From contig OZ345357.1 in NCBI GenBank assembly GCA_977006965.1, forward strand, positions 1,240,001-1,304,000: DNA of 64,000 bases, given 5' to 3'. Positions 30,108 to 42,202 of the stretch are shown here, in pieces. The notes under the pieces were generated by a model that made no database searches, was not told the origin of the DNA, and saw nothing but the letters and a program-made list of their open reading frames with translations. The stretch's first letter is position 1. Each line of letters begins with the position of its first letter. Both the position numbers and the translations under genes were made by a program. The stretch is from Phymatolithon calcareum. Taxonomy: Eukaryota; Rhodophyta; Florideophyceae; Hapalidiales.

Positions 30108-33100
30108 TTATGCGCAAAGCTTACGCATGTCACGAGGAATCTTTCGCTTCTCACGACAGAAGTATGCGGCAACAAGATTGTATGGCAAGCATCCTGGAGG
30201 TTCCCAAGTGTCTTCTTCAGGAGCATATCCATACCACCGAACGCGGAACGTCATGTCGCCTTTGTCATAGTCGACGATGCGATCGACAACGTGCTCTTGA
30301 AGTGATTCCTGTGTATGCGATGTACGAAGTTCGCGTGGATGCTCATTGATGGCAGACTTGGCCGTCTCGGGCCTCGACGGTTGGCTTTCCAATTTGGAAG
30401 GCTGTGCAGACTGGCGAGGCGAACGCCGTAAGATTCTCGGTGGATCTGTACTGGGGGTAGGCCTTGAAGGGCCGGAACTCATGGGACCGCTATTGCTCGC
30501 GAGTGAAGAGGGCTCGACTTCCTGCGAGGAGCTTTGAGATTGAGGCGCTAGCGTCGTACGATCAAGGGATACGGTCTCGTTCAGACCGTCTCGATTGATC
30601 GTGACTGTGCGGGATGATGCACCAATGACCTTATATGGTCCTTCTGCCTTGGGCTGCAGTTTTTGGCGACGAAGGATTCCGGACGAGTCATCAGCTGACG
30701 GTCCTTGGCGCTCCAAGTAGACGCGATCGCCGATGCGTGGTTGTCGAGAAGGCCTGACGCGCGCGTCGAAATTCCGCTTCATGCGCTCTTGGTTACGCGT
30801 CGTATTGGCCAAAGCGATGGAAACCAATCGGTCTAACCGGGCGCGAAAGCGTTCTCGAGCTTTTCCTGGTTTTATTTCGTCTGCAACTGGCGAATCTTGG
30901 CGGAGGACCATGGGATCCGGATTGCGTGCGAGTACCAACGCAAATGGCGGAAGGCCTGTCGTACTGTGCATCTGCGTGTTATATGCGTACGCAAGTGTGC
31001 CGGCATACTCGCGCCTCATCCGTGGATGTTCTGCCACAAAGGCCCGAAGACTGGCCAGCAATGTGCGATTGAATCGCTCGGTTTGCCCGTTTGTTTGAGG
31101 GTGGTACGTCGTGGTGAAAAGATTCTTGACGCCGAGCTTTGTGCACATATGCTGGAAGATCTTCGCCGTGAACTGTGTCCCATTGTCGGACAATAGACGA
31201 CTTGGAGCGCCGTAACAAAGAACCCAATGATCGCGCATAGCATTGGCGACGGTGAGCGCGCGAATGTTGGTCAAGGGCACAACTTTAGTCAGTTTGCTAA
31301 AGCGGTCTGTGATGACCAAGATGAATCGATGGCCAGCCGTGGACCGTTGCAGTGGGCCAAGTATGTCAATTGCGACGAACTCTAATGGCTCTTTTGCCGG
31401 GAAGAGCTTTAATGGCGATTTGTGTGACCGCACTCCGACGCGCTCAACTGAGCACTCGTGGCAGAGAGACGATGCATGGCGAATATCGGCCATCATGGTG
31501 GGCCAGTAGAAGGTGCGGCGCATTGTATAGTACTGCCGCGTGATACCAGGATGGCCTGCGCCCGGAGTATGGTGTGCCAAGTACAAGATTTTCTGGCGGA
31601 GGGCCTTGGGCACCAATATCTGCACTGTCCCATCAACTGGGGAAACTCTTGTGAGAAGTCCACGTTGATCTTCTACATACTGCGTCGGAAGGCCGTCGAC
31701 TATCTTCTTCCGTACCTCGCTGCAATCATCGTCTGCATCCTGTGCCGCTAAAAGATCCTCGACGGTGACCAAGGATATTTGTACATCCTCGACAGATTTG
31801 AGTGCCAAAACATGTTCCATGTATGCGGCAACTGCTGGAACGTCCTCGAGCGGATCAACTGGATCCCAGTCGAGGTCCGTCCATGTCGAGACATTAACAC
31901 GCTTCTGACATTGCGCGATCGTCACCGGGCCCCGGATATCCGGTTCTCTTTCGATCAAAAAGCACGGGATGTCCACATCGGGCTTCAATCGAGTGTACCC
32001 GAAGGTTGGAAGCCTTGAAATTGCGTCGGCTACAACGTTGTCGGTGCCCTTCTTGTACTTAACGGTCATTTCGAACTCCAAGAGGCGTAGCCGCCATCTA
32101 GCGAGGCGACCGCTGAGCTCGGACAAATCGAATATCCAACGCAACGCTTGGTGATCTGTGTACACAGTGAAATGGCGGTGCTCGAGGTATGGCCTCAATA
32201 TCTGTACTGCCCAGATGACCGCGAGGCACTCTTTTTCGGTGACGCTATAGTTCCGCTCCGGTGGACATAACGTACGGCTCCAGAATCCGATAGGGTATCT
32301 CTTCCCGTCGTCGTGCGTCTGCGTCAGTGCACAGCCGATTTGTTCGTCGCAAGCGTCCGTGTCTACCGAGTACTCAAGGTCCGGTTGTGGAAGCCGCAGG
32401 ACTGGAGGAGCTCGCAAGGCATTCTTCAGAAGATTAAAAGCCTGTAGCTGCTCCTCGTTTGGTGACGGCAGCGTGGCCGACTGGCCCTTAGCAAGAAGCT
32501 TATTCAGCGGGGCAGATACACGAGCGAAATTCGGGACGAAGCGACGGTAGACGTTGCACATGCCGATAAAACTGCGAAGTTTCGTCTGCGTCTCCGGGAA
32601 GGTTAGGCCCTTGATGTCCGCTGTGTTTTTGGTCGCAACCTCAAGCATCCCTGGACGCACGACATGTCCAAGGTAGTCCACTGTACTCCGGAAAAAGGAG
32701 CACTTCTTCAACTTGAGAGACAGCCCGGCGTGCTGAAGCGCCTGCAGCACCTCGCGTACGTGCCCAATGTGCTCGTCAAAAGTTTCCGAAAAGATGATGA
32801 CATCACCAATGTACACAAGGCAGGACTTCCACTTGAACCCTACAAGGAGGATATCCAACGTGCGTTGGTATGAGCCCGGCGCATTACAAAGGCCAAACGG
32901 CATACGCTTCCATTGGAATGTTCCCGCGTGACATGTGAAAGCTGTCTTTGGTTGATCCTTCTCTGCGATGGGGATCTGCCAGAATCCTGAGTTGCAGTCC
33001 AAGGTGGTGAAGAGCTTCGCCGTGCCGAGACTATCAAGACAGTCCTCCATGCGAGGAAGCGGGTAGCGGTCTTTCAGGGTCATAGCGTTTAGTCGCCTAT

Positions 33101-34324
33101 AGTCGCCGCAGAAGCGCTTCGTACCGTCTGGCTTAGGGACCAATATTACAGGCGAAGCCCATGCTGACCGGGCTGGTTCGACAAGGCCTTGGTCCAGAAG
33201 ATCGTCGACTGTTTCTTGAATGATCTTTCGAGACTCAGGGCCCGTGCGGTATGGCTGCGCAAAGGCCGGGCGCGAGCCGGGGACTAAGTCGATGTGATGT
33301 TCTGCCACGTGAACACGACCCAGGTGCCCACTCCACATTGAGGAGAACGGCCGTAACATGGCCCTGACCTTTTCTTGTTGGTCCAGTGTGAGCTCGGACA
33401 GATCGACGTCCATTTCAGAATGTGTGGACTCCGGTGGCTCGGTGCATTTAACGTCAGTGGCCTCAAAGACTGCTTCTGTCTTGCCCTCTATGTCCTTGAA
33501 CGCGACGGTGTGGACGTCTGCGTTAAAAGGCGCTTTTAGAGCGTGACCAAGACGCATGCCCTTGGGGATGACAATAGGAGACTCAGAAAAGTTTGCCACC
33601 TTGACGTGGAAAGGGACGTCACGCTTGACTTTGGCAAGGCCATTGGCCATGGTGGCCCTGTACTTATCGTACGTTGAAGCTGAGGCTTCAAGCAGCCGAA
33701 GTCCTGGGAGGGCGCAGGTGACTTGGACAACAGTCTCGGTATGAGGCTCCAGGGTTACACGATTAGCACATCGGACTGCAGAGAGTGAGGAATAAGCCCG
33801 TTTCGACGGCTCTTTGCTTTCCGGAAGGCTGTACGGGACGGGTTCGACTGCCCGTCGTCGGATTATCGGCACCACGGTCCCGTAGACAAGGAGCACGTGA
33901 CGTTTCTGAACCTGGATGTCCTCGACGGCGACGTCGATGTACTGACATCCCAGTATATAGCGTCGGCCCCCAACTCGCGAGCGATGACAAACGGGACTCG
34001 CTTGGAAAGCGTTTCGATTGTCACGGTCAAATGCACAATGCCGCAAACGTTAAGAGTATGGTTGGAGGCGCTCGCGAGGTTCACAATATCTTTCGTCTTG
34101 TCGATGGCCTCCATGGCCTTGGCCGGAACCAGGTCTGCTCTGATGAGGTTCGGGCCGGCACCGGTGTCGAGGACCGTGAGAAGTTGGACTTGATCATTTT
34201 GGCTTGAGCCGATTCGGGCAGAGACCTTGTAATTGAACCGGGACAATTGACAGACGGGGTCACCGAGGTACTCTTTTACGGTAATTCCACGGGGCAAGCC
34301 AAACGGAACAATGGCATTGCTCAT
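30108..34324 (-). pseudogene. Chromovirus pro-pol (protease, RT, RNase H, integrase, chromodomain), frameshifted, RT site YIGD
   Basis: It starts at the ATG at 34324. The aspartic protease motif VLDTGAGPNLI lies in the first frame. Near 33950 the frame breaks (about two extra bases in GCTATATACTGGGA) and continues at LGCQYIDV. RT follows: LDCNSGFWQIPI, MPFGLCNAP, then VYIGDVIIFS where the family has YxDD, so the first catalytic Asp is Gly (about 32801-32815). RNase H: DACDEQIGCAL, KECLAVIWA, YTDHQAL. Integrase: the HHCC zinc region (AHHTPGAGHPG, CHECS), then the DDE core DILGPL, SDNGTQF and PQTNGQTERFNRT. The final ~60 residues are a chromodomain (VDRIVDYDKGDMTFRVRWYG), which defines a chromovirus and can target integration to marked nucleosomes. 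The frameshift could in principle be programmed, but its position inside the protease makes mutation likelier. Confidence 0.9.
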
Positions 34325-34763
34325 GGGTGCGGTCGAGTCACTTGTAAAAGAGGGAAGAATGGAAGGACTCGCAAGACCTTCGGCGGAAAATTAGAAGGGC
34401 TTGGAAATGGAATAAGGGAGTGTGGAAAATTTGGAATGGCGCAAAGAGGATTAGGCCCATTGGCCGCGGGGTTTCTGGTTGAGGTATAGGCGGAAACCTG
34501 TACCTCTGACCTAGAAAGCCTTGCATGCCGCATATCTGGCGGAGGCGGATTGTGGCAACACTCTCCATCCGTAAGTGAGGGCGAGGGGCGTGTCCCTGCG
34601 GGAGGGACGTTGGTACGTCCCGGCCCCCTGTCTAGTTTTCCGGATGTGCACGGCAAGGTTCGGCGCCAAGAGCGGGTGCTCTGGCCTCTGCGTCTGGCTT
34701 ATTGGCCTGCAGCGGTGCAGTCTGTGGCGGTGCTCTGTTGATAGAGTTGAGCCACATACGCTG
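34325..34763. other. Retrotransposon gag-pol spacer
   Basis: About 440 bp between the gag stop and the pro-pol ATG. A minus-strand frame here (about 34321-34656) is Pro/Asn-rich and in a different phase from both neighbours. Probably untranslated. Confidence 0.35.
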
Positions 34764-36697
34764 TCACTCTTGGAGGCTGTTGAAGTTGCTTAGGGCCCAA
34801 GCCTGGAAAGCTGGATCGTTTGTCACGCGATCCAAATGGGGGCATTTGGGGCTACGATGTCCGGCAATGAAACATATGAAGCAAATGTCGAGCGGTGATG
34901 TCGTAGCCCGACGTGTCCTGGGATCTGGGAACGTCGGATAACGACGAAAAGCGGATCTGTTCGTCATTATTTCCTGTCCTGATTTTGTGGACGGGTGCGG
35001 CTGGACCGCGTACACTTCCTCGTACGGGTCTGGAGGGGCCGAAAGTGAGAGGACGATCGACTCCGGGACCGACTCATCGTATGTTTTTGGGATATCGGAG
35101 TATTCCACAGAGTCTGTTGTAGATGCAATCACTCTGGGAGCTGGCCCTTGACGGCCTTCAGCAAGAGATACGGGGTCAATCCTTCTTTTTGACCTAGCAT
35201 CTCTTGCGGCAGCGGAAGTGTCAAAATACTTGCGTCGTGGGGGATCTTCGTCATCCACAGAGAGAATACGCACCTTCTTTTCTTGCTTGCGCGTGACAGC
35301 GGAGTGAGCGTCATGGATCGCGGCCGCCTCCTCGGCCAGTTCCCGGAGGGCATTAGGTCCCTTGTATCCATGGCGGATACGGCGAAGTAGGGGTCTTATA
35401 TCCGCATGGACTCCCCGCATGAACTTCGTCATAAGCTCTTGTTGCGGAAATGCCCCTGCGAGATCCCGTGCGGCTGACATGAGGCGTCGGTAGAAAGCCC
35501 GGACATCTTCGTCTCTTTCCTGTTTGATGCTGTCAAGCTTTTCAGCAGCGGCCTCCAGGTATTGATCCTTCGCATATGTTTGCAAAAAGACCTGTACCGC
35601 GTGGGGCCAGTCTTGGAAGCCTCCAAGATCGGCATCTCTGTCTTCCGTCATTTGCGTGAAGAGATCGTATGCATCGTCCTTCAAAAAGCTGGCCACATCT
35701 TAAGTGCAGCCCCCTCGGGAATTCCTTCGCTATCCAAGGCCCGTTTGTAGGCGGCCAGAAACCTTAGACATGCGACAGTTTTCTTCCCGTCAAACACGTG
35801 CTTCTCCATTGTCGTGTACAGGCGACGGGTCCATTTGCCGACGTGGCGCGAAACGTCCGGGCCTACACTCGAGTCCCGATTGAGTAGTCGGTACCTCTTG
35901 TAGGATACCATATCGGAGAACCGGGGATCAGCGGGCTCGATCTCGTCAAGACCTCGGACCAGCAGCCTTGGTCGGATGGTGGCCCTCGAGGATTGTTTGA
36001 GATTCCGGTGCGAAGGAAAGTCCTTGAAGTCATAATCGACTTCGGTGTCGGTACTCCAATCATCGGTAAGCCCGGCATGTGGCCCTGGAGGGTGGTGAGA
36101 CTTCGCTCCTGCGGGAGAGCGCGACCTTGACTTTGAGGGTCTACGCTGGTGTGATCTCATTGTAACGCGCAGTGAATCCAAATCAGCACGCAGCTCTTGA
36201 AGTTCATCGAGCTTTGCCTAGTCGCGCGATATTTCTTGACGAAGTACGTGACTCTGGGCTTGGAGCTCCTCTTGCAGCATTTGGCGTACCATTCGCCCTC
36301 TTGCGGCCTCTCTGTCGGCCATTTCGGCGGTCCAGCGCCCGAAAACAGCGCTGACCGTCTTTTCCACAATTTCAAAGACATTTTCAGAAGCGATCCCTGC
36401 GAGAAGGGGATCGCGTTCTGACTTTTGTGCGAACGCTTCATCCTTCATTTGTAGATCTTCGCAGGAAATCTCGGATTCTGCAACAGGCGCCAATGTCGGT
36501 TGCCCGACCACTGATCCAGTGATCTTTGGGTCATTGGCCTCAGAGCCTGAGACTGTCACGTCCCTTGAGGCCGGATTCTTGTCTTCCGATCGGCGTTTGG
36601 TCTCGCTCCGATTAAAAGACAGGCGATCCGAGAGATTAAGATCCTCTTTGGGCTCTTCCCCAAGGAGGCGTGCCGACTTCCGAGTAGAAGTCGACAT
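34764..36697 (-). pseudogene. Chromovirus gag, broken by one stop and one frameshift
   Basis: ATG at 36697 (MSTSTRKSARLLGEEPKED). An in-frame TAG at about 36218 interrupts the N-terminal region; the same frame continues (LDELQELRADLDSLRV). A single-base shift near 35690 separates AALKMWPAF from SFLKDDAYDLFTQM. The capsid-like part follows (SIKQERDEDVRAFYRRLM, a gypsy gag retrotrans_gag feature). A CCHC zinc knuckle CFICFIAGHRSPKC lies near the C-terminus. As it stands it cannot make full-length Gag. Confidence 0.85.
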
Positions 36698-36731
36698 AAC
36701 GAGTAAACCCTCGCGGGTTGATGTATAGTGG

Positions 36732-36749
36732 TTCTAGGTCGGGAGACCA
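36732..36749 (-). other. Primer binding site
   Basis: One base after the 5' LTR, the minus strand reads TGGTCTCCCGACCTAG. TGG complementary to a tRNA CCA end is the standard start of a PBS. The matching tRNA cannot be identified from the window. Confidence 0.65.
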
Positions 36750-36750
36750 C

Positions 36751-37328
36751 TGTAGTATAACGGTTGGCTGACGGGCCGCTATACGGGGGCCTTGGGATTG
36801 CGTCTCAAGGCGCCAAGATGGGTGACAGAGCGTCTGGGGGTTTGACTGTATATTGGGTGGCCGCAAGAAGGGCCGGAGTGCTGTGGCGCACACTATGCGG
36901 CGCGCGTTAGCGACGACGCACAAGCAAGTGCCGTGGGCGAAGGTTAGAGGTAGCGCTTCCTCGCCTGGAAGCGCCCAGATCGAGAATGGAGCAAGGCCGT
37001 TTGATGGCCAAGCCGAGTGGAACGGCGAGGAGTCCGGATGGTGGACCCGTAGTCCTTCCTCCAGAAGCCAAGCTTGTTTCGAAAAGGTTTGTTGTTTTAC
37101 CAGTCGGCTCGCCGGCGGTCCTAAATAACCGTCGGCCGCTTACAGTACTCATCGACAAATCGAGCGCTGTAAGGCGACTATTCTCATATCTAACTATCAT
37201 ATCTATCATAAGGGATTCAGGGGTGTACTCTACTGTCATCACGCGCATATACGTGTGAGTGTACACGTGTGCAATGGCCATAGCGGCCTAGGTTCGAAAA
37301 CTATCCAGGGAAAACGCGGTATACTACA
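36751..37328 (-). repeat. 5' LTR (right copy)
   Basis: 578 bp, same terminal 9-bp inversion as the left copy. In minus orientation it is the 5' LTR and would drive gag-pol. Confidence 0.93.
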
Positions 37329-38005
37329 CGGTGGACCGCAGCTGTCCAAGCGCCCGCCATTCGTCATGTTGGCAGTCGCCAATACCGAATTCGTGCCTGT
37401 TGCGCCTACATAGGCTCTCCACCGTCCATGTGCCATGCCGCCCATTATCCGAGCAAACGTCGAACGCCATGCATCTCCGCATTCATCGCGACGAAGTCTG
37501 CATGGCGCTCCTGACTAGCCCTCCTTTTCCTCTTTCGCTTTCTTCTATTTGCCCTCGGCTGGTTCTACGAATCCGATCACCGCTGCTCCATCTTCACCAC
37601 CCTGCACAAGTTCCGCCGCTGCGAGAACGTCCTGCGCGCTCACCACAAAGCCGGGCTCGGATCGGGCGTCTGCCGGTCGCCGTCCTGGCGCGGCGACAGT
37701 GCATTCGCGCGGAAAGTCTTCCCAAGGCGCGTGTGCCGGCAGGAGACCGCGTGCATTCGCAAAGCGCTCACGCGCTAGCCGCGAGACAAGGTAGAGAGAA
37801 TAATGAAGGACGTGCTGCTCGTGCGGGGAGGGAAACACGCTGCGGGATGAGATGCGCTTCGCGAGTGACAAGGCGTACGTGCAGTCGGTGGGCAAATTGA
37901 CGTCTTCATCGACGCGCGCGGAGTTGCTGCTGTTTATCGCGGTTGGGGGAGGGTGGACACGCGTTCGCAGTTTGGCAACCGGCTCTACGGGAAGGCTGCA
38001 TCCTA

Positions 38006-38384
38006 TGGGAAGGACAGATCGCGGATGCATCGCTTGCTCTCGCCTTTACGTGTGCACAAAGCGCACAGGTTGCGCGACGAGGCGTGGGCAAAGTAATTGA
38101 GGAGAATGAAGGGTCACTTTGATCGTGTCATGGCGACAAAGTCGAGGTTGCGCGCGAAGCGGATATTAGTAACGTGCGCAATGGCTGGGGGAGATTAAGA
38201 AGGTTGCGAGGTGGACGTGCGCTGTGCTTACCGCGCGGAGTTCGGCGAGGTGCGAAGGGAGGTTGCGAGGGGGGCGATGGAGTTGGATGAAGTTAAGAGG
38301 AATATCGCGGGCAAGGTGATGGAGAGGAGTTACAACCGCGATAGGCTGGCGAAGGAGAAGAAGAGGCTTGTGGATACGGTTTGA
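38006..38384 (+). pseudogene. Decayed C-terminal part of a coiled-coil protein gene
   Basis: Plus-strand coding-like pieces in shifting frames: EGQIADASLALAFTCAQSAQ, VARRGVGKVIEEN, KVEVAREADISNVRNGWG and AEFGEVRREVARGAMELDEV, ending in DRLAKEKKRLVDTV and a stop at 38384. Composition is helical and charged. At least three frame changes or stops separate the pieces. It begins to the right of the retrotransposon and may have been part of a gene near the insertion site. No family is recognised. GC content is higher than in the neighbouring remnants. Confidence 0.4.
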
Positions 38385-39340
38385 AGTTTGTCGAAATGGG
38401 TTGTTGCGTGACAGGAGAAGAACTGCAAGTAGAGTGTACTACGGAAGATGTAAACTTGTAAAAATTGACGAGTGCCGCTCACGTGGCTGGATGTTGGGGG
38501 ACGGGTTCTGTGGACAGAAAGTCGAGACGCTACGCGGAAACGAGAGCAGGCGAATGCAGTAAACGAGCGTTGTTATGCATGGAGTTCAACGTTACAAACA
38601 CGCTGTCTCTCCATATGCGACCTCAGCTCCGAATCATGTTGACGGGGTCCCTGTTCTTTTTTCCTGCAATATCTTATCTCGCCGACTGGAGACCAGAGGT
38701 GGGTTTTTGTACCCCACTGAATCGCGCTACACCAACAAAAAAGAAACCATTGTTTTTGGATAAGTTGTGAATAAGCCCGCGATTTTCACTCGCAAGATTC
38801 GTGATTAAGGACAGATGACACGGCGGGATCGATCAGGAAATGCTTGGTTTGGTGTGTGCATATATGAGCTCTGTTCCGAGTTTCAAGGGGAAGGCGATTG
38901 AAGAGTTCAAGACGAGAGTAAACGCAAGTTTGTTCTTAAAGTGCACTGTTTGATATTTCTCTACTCTGTGCAATCATTTCAAGCGATATAACTATACGTC
39001 TCTTGGCTGTGACCTCTGCACCATCTCGCACGGGGTCGTCTTCCATATTTAGTGTCTAGTATCTTGTGCTCTCACCAACGCCGTATTCGCAAATATTAGC
39101 AGAGGAAGTCGCCGCCAATTAAAGCCACCTAAACTTAGAGCTAAATGGCTTCCATGGCATCTCACAAAGGCTCCACAAGTTTCGAGGCGCAACTCAAACT
39201 TCTATCTTGACCTATCAGGGCATTTCTGGGCACTGTTAACTGATGTTAACAGTGCAGTGGTAACGCGCTTGCTCCGCTGTAGTGCGAATGCGGTCTGAAG
39301 GGATTGCGCAGCACATTGAAAAAGCTCCCATCACCGTCAC
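38385..39340. other. Region without genes
   Basis: AT-rich, with no gene or repeat that I can support. Short frames only. Confidence 0.35.
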
Positions 39341-39345
39341 TGGCT

Positions 39346-39660
39346 AGTCTTGAAAGTTATGAAGCACAAATCGTATGATCGCGCGTTTCGGACTCGATTG
39401 TCTACAAAAGGCAACCATTTCGTTTCTGGTGGAAGATTTCCGCAAGACGCCGAAAAGCAGACCAAAGCCCTCAACAACCACTTCCTACCTCTTAGAAGCC
39501 GAACCACAGAGTTCAACATGGATCTGAACGCCAACCACTTCGAAGCGCACACTGCATTCAACAAAAACCACCACAGAGTCGACGGCACCGGTGATCACGG
39601 TAATTTGTAAGAAATGCAATGGCGTCCGCACTCGACCTCGTCGTTCTTCTCGCAAAAGGA
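39346..39660 (+). repeat. Dispersed repeat, copy A
   Basis: It begins AGTTATGAAGCACAAATCGT and ends near GTAATTTGTAAGAAATGCAA. The same two landmarks occur in order at 40966-41290. A frame across the right end reads VICKKCNGVRTRPRRSSRKR here and VICKKCNGVCTRPHRSPRKS in the second copy, so it was once coding. The element type is unknown. Confidence 0.5.
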
Positions 39661-40965
39661 CGAAGTTTGTGTTGGTAAACTAAAATTTGGAAGTCTAGGT
39701 CACATTCTTTTCATCTCTACTTTGTCAAAGTGGTCACTGACGTTTTTAGTCCATGCATGCTTTTCGTCTTGCATCATGAGCCTTGTCAGTATCATGTACG
39801 CGATTGCCCTTTTTACAAATTACGGTGATCGCGGGTGTCGTCACCTGTTTGATGGTTGTATTCGATACGGTGCGCATTCCGAAGTTGCTTTCGATCAATT
39901 TCATGTTGTGGTTCATTGCTCAGCTTGTTCGAAGTGGTTGTTGAGGGTTGTCATGTTTCTCTTCAATTTTGAAAGAAACGGTCTCTTTTTTTGGACAAAC
40001 CAAGTCCCTCTGCCACAAGATAATACGATTTATGTCTAATAACTATCAAGCAAAAAAGATGGAGGTAAGAGCCTTTGCAAGGTGCCGTGAAATAATGTCA
40101 TCCCAAATTCACAATACACGTGCACCAGCACCTAATGTTGACCTGCTTTCTTCAATCACCAGCCCCGTGATATGTCCTGATTGGGCAGGCCAAAAGGTCG
40201 CGATGGTGTTGAGAATTATTTGCGCAACGGTGAGATGTCATGAAAAGCCACATTTAGTAAATTCACTCAGCGGTGGTTTTCCTCCGATACTTCTTGCGAT
40301 GGAACGGCATACCTGGCATGGAATTTGGGAGCTGGTGTCGTGCTTGAGCGTGTTTGTGCTATTGCGCAGAGCAATGTGGCGATATGGCACGAAGTGAGGG
40401 GAAAAAATAGAGATGCACAATTGCACTCTTTACGTGACTGCGGGGGACCCTACGAGTGTTGCGACCTACGTTCTGGGTTTGCTATGGTCTACGAGGAATG
40501 TTACTACGATTCTAGTATGCCGTTCTGAGAATTAATTTTGGAGATGCCTTAATTAAGGACGATTTGTTGCATATTTCGTGAATATGGACGTGACGAGGCT
40601 TGCCAATCGCTTGAACGAGATCGACTAGAAAGCGGGGGCATAACTTGCTTATGACATGCTCTTTTGCTCTTTGGTCACATTGTACCCGCCAAGCGAGTCA
40701 GATGGCAAGGTAGTTCTCTTTCATTGATCTTATTCTTAAGCTTTTCCACTGACGTTTTTCCGCTGGCTGCATGAGGACTCGTGGTGCTGAGCTCCAGCTT
40801 AAATGCACTCTCTGGCAATCGGAATCACGCGCTGTGCAGCATGAGCCTCCCCAAGAATCCATCAGCACTTGCGTCGCGAACGCAGAACAAAATAATATGG
40901 CCCATTCCCAATACTTCCCTGATGCCGTTCAATAATCGATTCATCATCACTCGCATGCTGATAGT

Positions 40966-41290
40966 TATGAAGCAAAAATCGTATGATCTTGTAGAAGAAG
41001 AAGAAGAAAGGTAGATTTTATTTAAACGTTACCAACGGATCTGCTGACGCTTGGGGCAGTTTTTCTAGTGTCAAGAGGTTTTGGCTGGATTCTGTCAATA
41101 TGATCTTGTAGAAGAAGTACTTCATTTGACTATAAAATAAGCCATGAACTTGATCGCAAACAACGTCGAAGTGAATACAGAATCCACGAATACCACCACC
41201 GAGGCAACGACGCCGTAATTTGCAAAAAATGCAATGGCGTCTGCACTCGACCTCATCGATCTCCTCGCAAGAGTCCACGCGCAAACGCAG
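40966..41290 (+). repeat. Dispersed repeat, copy B
   Basis: Landmarks as in copy A, but with a ~100-bp internal stretch (about 40995-41095) that matches about 135-250 of this window. Three diverged copies therefore exist here. Confidence 0.5.
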
Positions 41291-41647
41291 TGTTAGCGTG
41301 CCGTAAGTTTGTCTCGAACTTTTGCGTCTCGACATATTTGTCGTATTTGCTGGGTCGATGCCGCCACTGACATATATCGTGGGTATAATTTGTTTTCTTT
41401 TATTGAACCTGGGCCTTGTTGTCCCACAGGTGACTTGTTCTTGAGAGGATAGTCGACAAACCCACATGAAGAGGCACATACGTGCACTCCGCTGCCACAT
41501 ATTTTGAAGGAGGTGCGTGCACGTGCATCTGCGGAACGTGCGGAAATAGAAGCTACTCATACTTTTCCTAAATAATACTCCTGATGCCCTCAAGAAAGGA
41601 GCTACGCCATCAAGGTCCATACGTGACTTGCTATTGGCACTCATGCG

Positions 41648-42202
41648 TCATGATTTCTGCACGCTGGCATCAGCTGCGGTTATACAACGACGAACATTGT
41701 TTGATAACATACGGATGATAATCCGACGAGCAAAGCGAATGAAAAGGGAAGCGACAGTTCCAGTCACTCCAAACGTGATAGATAGCATGAATTCTGATCC
41801 CCGTGTTCGCCCCCAGGCGAGAAAGAGAGCTAAGCAGTGCATAGCGTTCATAGTCCTCTGGCGACCTCTTCCAGAATTATGTGCTGGAAGTTTCCTGATT
41901 CTTCCGTCTGCTGAGTATGGCGTGTACGAGTAATAGACTGGTTCGAACATCCTCAACAAGTCTCGAAAAGATCTATGGTCAAACCCGGTTAAAGTTATGA
42001 GCGATTGGTCACAACCAGACCCAAAGAGGGTCATGAATCCAGACATAGAAGGATGTTGAAGCGCACGCCGAGTCATCCTCCGGTCGTGCCTACGGCGGGA
42101 ATGACTTGAAATCCTGCTCCTCAGCCGTGTGCGGGAGGCCAGAATTCGTCGCTTGTGTTGTGGATTGAGATAAAGGGCAAGCAAAATGTTGAGCCTCACC
42201 AT
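41648..42202 (-). pseudogene. PIF/Harbinger-like transposase fragment (tentative)
   Basis: 184 codons from an ATG at 42202, minus strand. The stretch MSGFMTLFGSGCDQSLITLT, then FRDLLRMFEPVYYSYTPYS, NAMHCLALFLAWGRTRGSE and FGVTGTVASLFIRFARRII resembles the N-terminal half of DDE_Tnp_4 (Harbinger-type) transposases as I know them from algae and oomycetes. The catalytic DDE half is not intact downstream; the following minus-strand sequence to about 41020 is not recognisable. The frame stops at 41648. It is therefore a truncated copy. The assignment is from memory of family style, without a search. Confidence 0.45.

Larger units (their letters stand above)
27182..37328 (-). mobile_element. Ty3/gypsy chromovirus LTR retrotransposon, 10.1 kb
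   Basis: Two LTRs of 580 and 578 bp, nearly identical, bound a minus-strand gag and pro-pol with RT, RNase H, integrase and C-terminal chromodomain in gypsy order. PBS and PPT are in the expected places for minus-strand orientation. CGGTG occurs on both outer sides; on the left it overlaps the first TG of the LTR, so the exact target duplication is ambiguous. Near-identical LTRs imply recent insertion, yet gag has a stop and a frameshift, pro-pol has a frameshift and the RT active site is altered. It must therefore have been copied in trans or mutated after insertion. It also carries a long antisense open frame (27876-29735). Confidence 0.95.

Noticed and set aside
33863-34324. Separate protease gene ending at 33863
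   Set aside because: It is the first part of the chromovirus pro-pol; the family motif continues in the next frame after a small shift.
37545-38030. 161-codon minus-strand frame to the right of the retrotransposon
   Set aside because: Composition is that of GC-rich antisense. The plus strand of the right part carries the better coding-like peptides, although broken.
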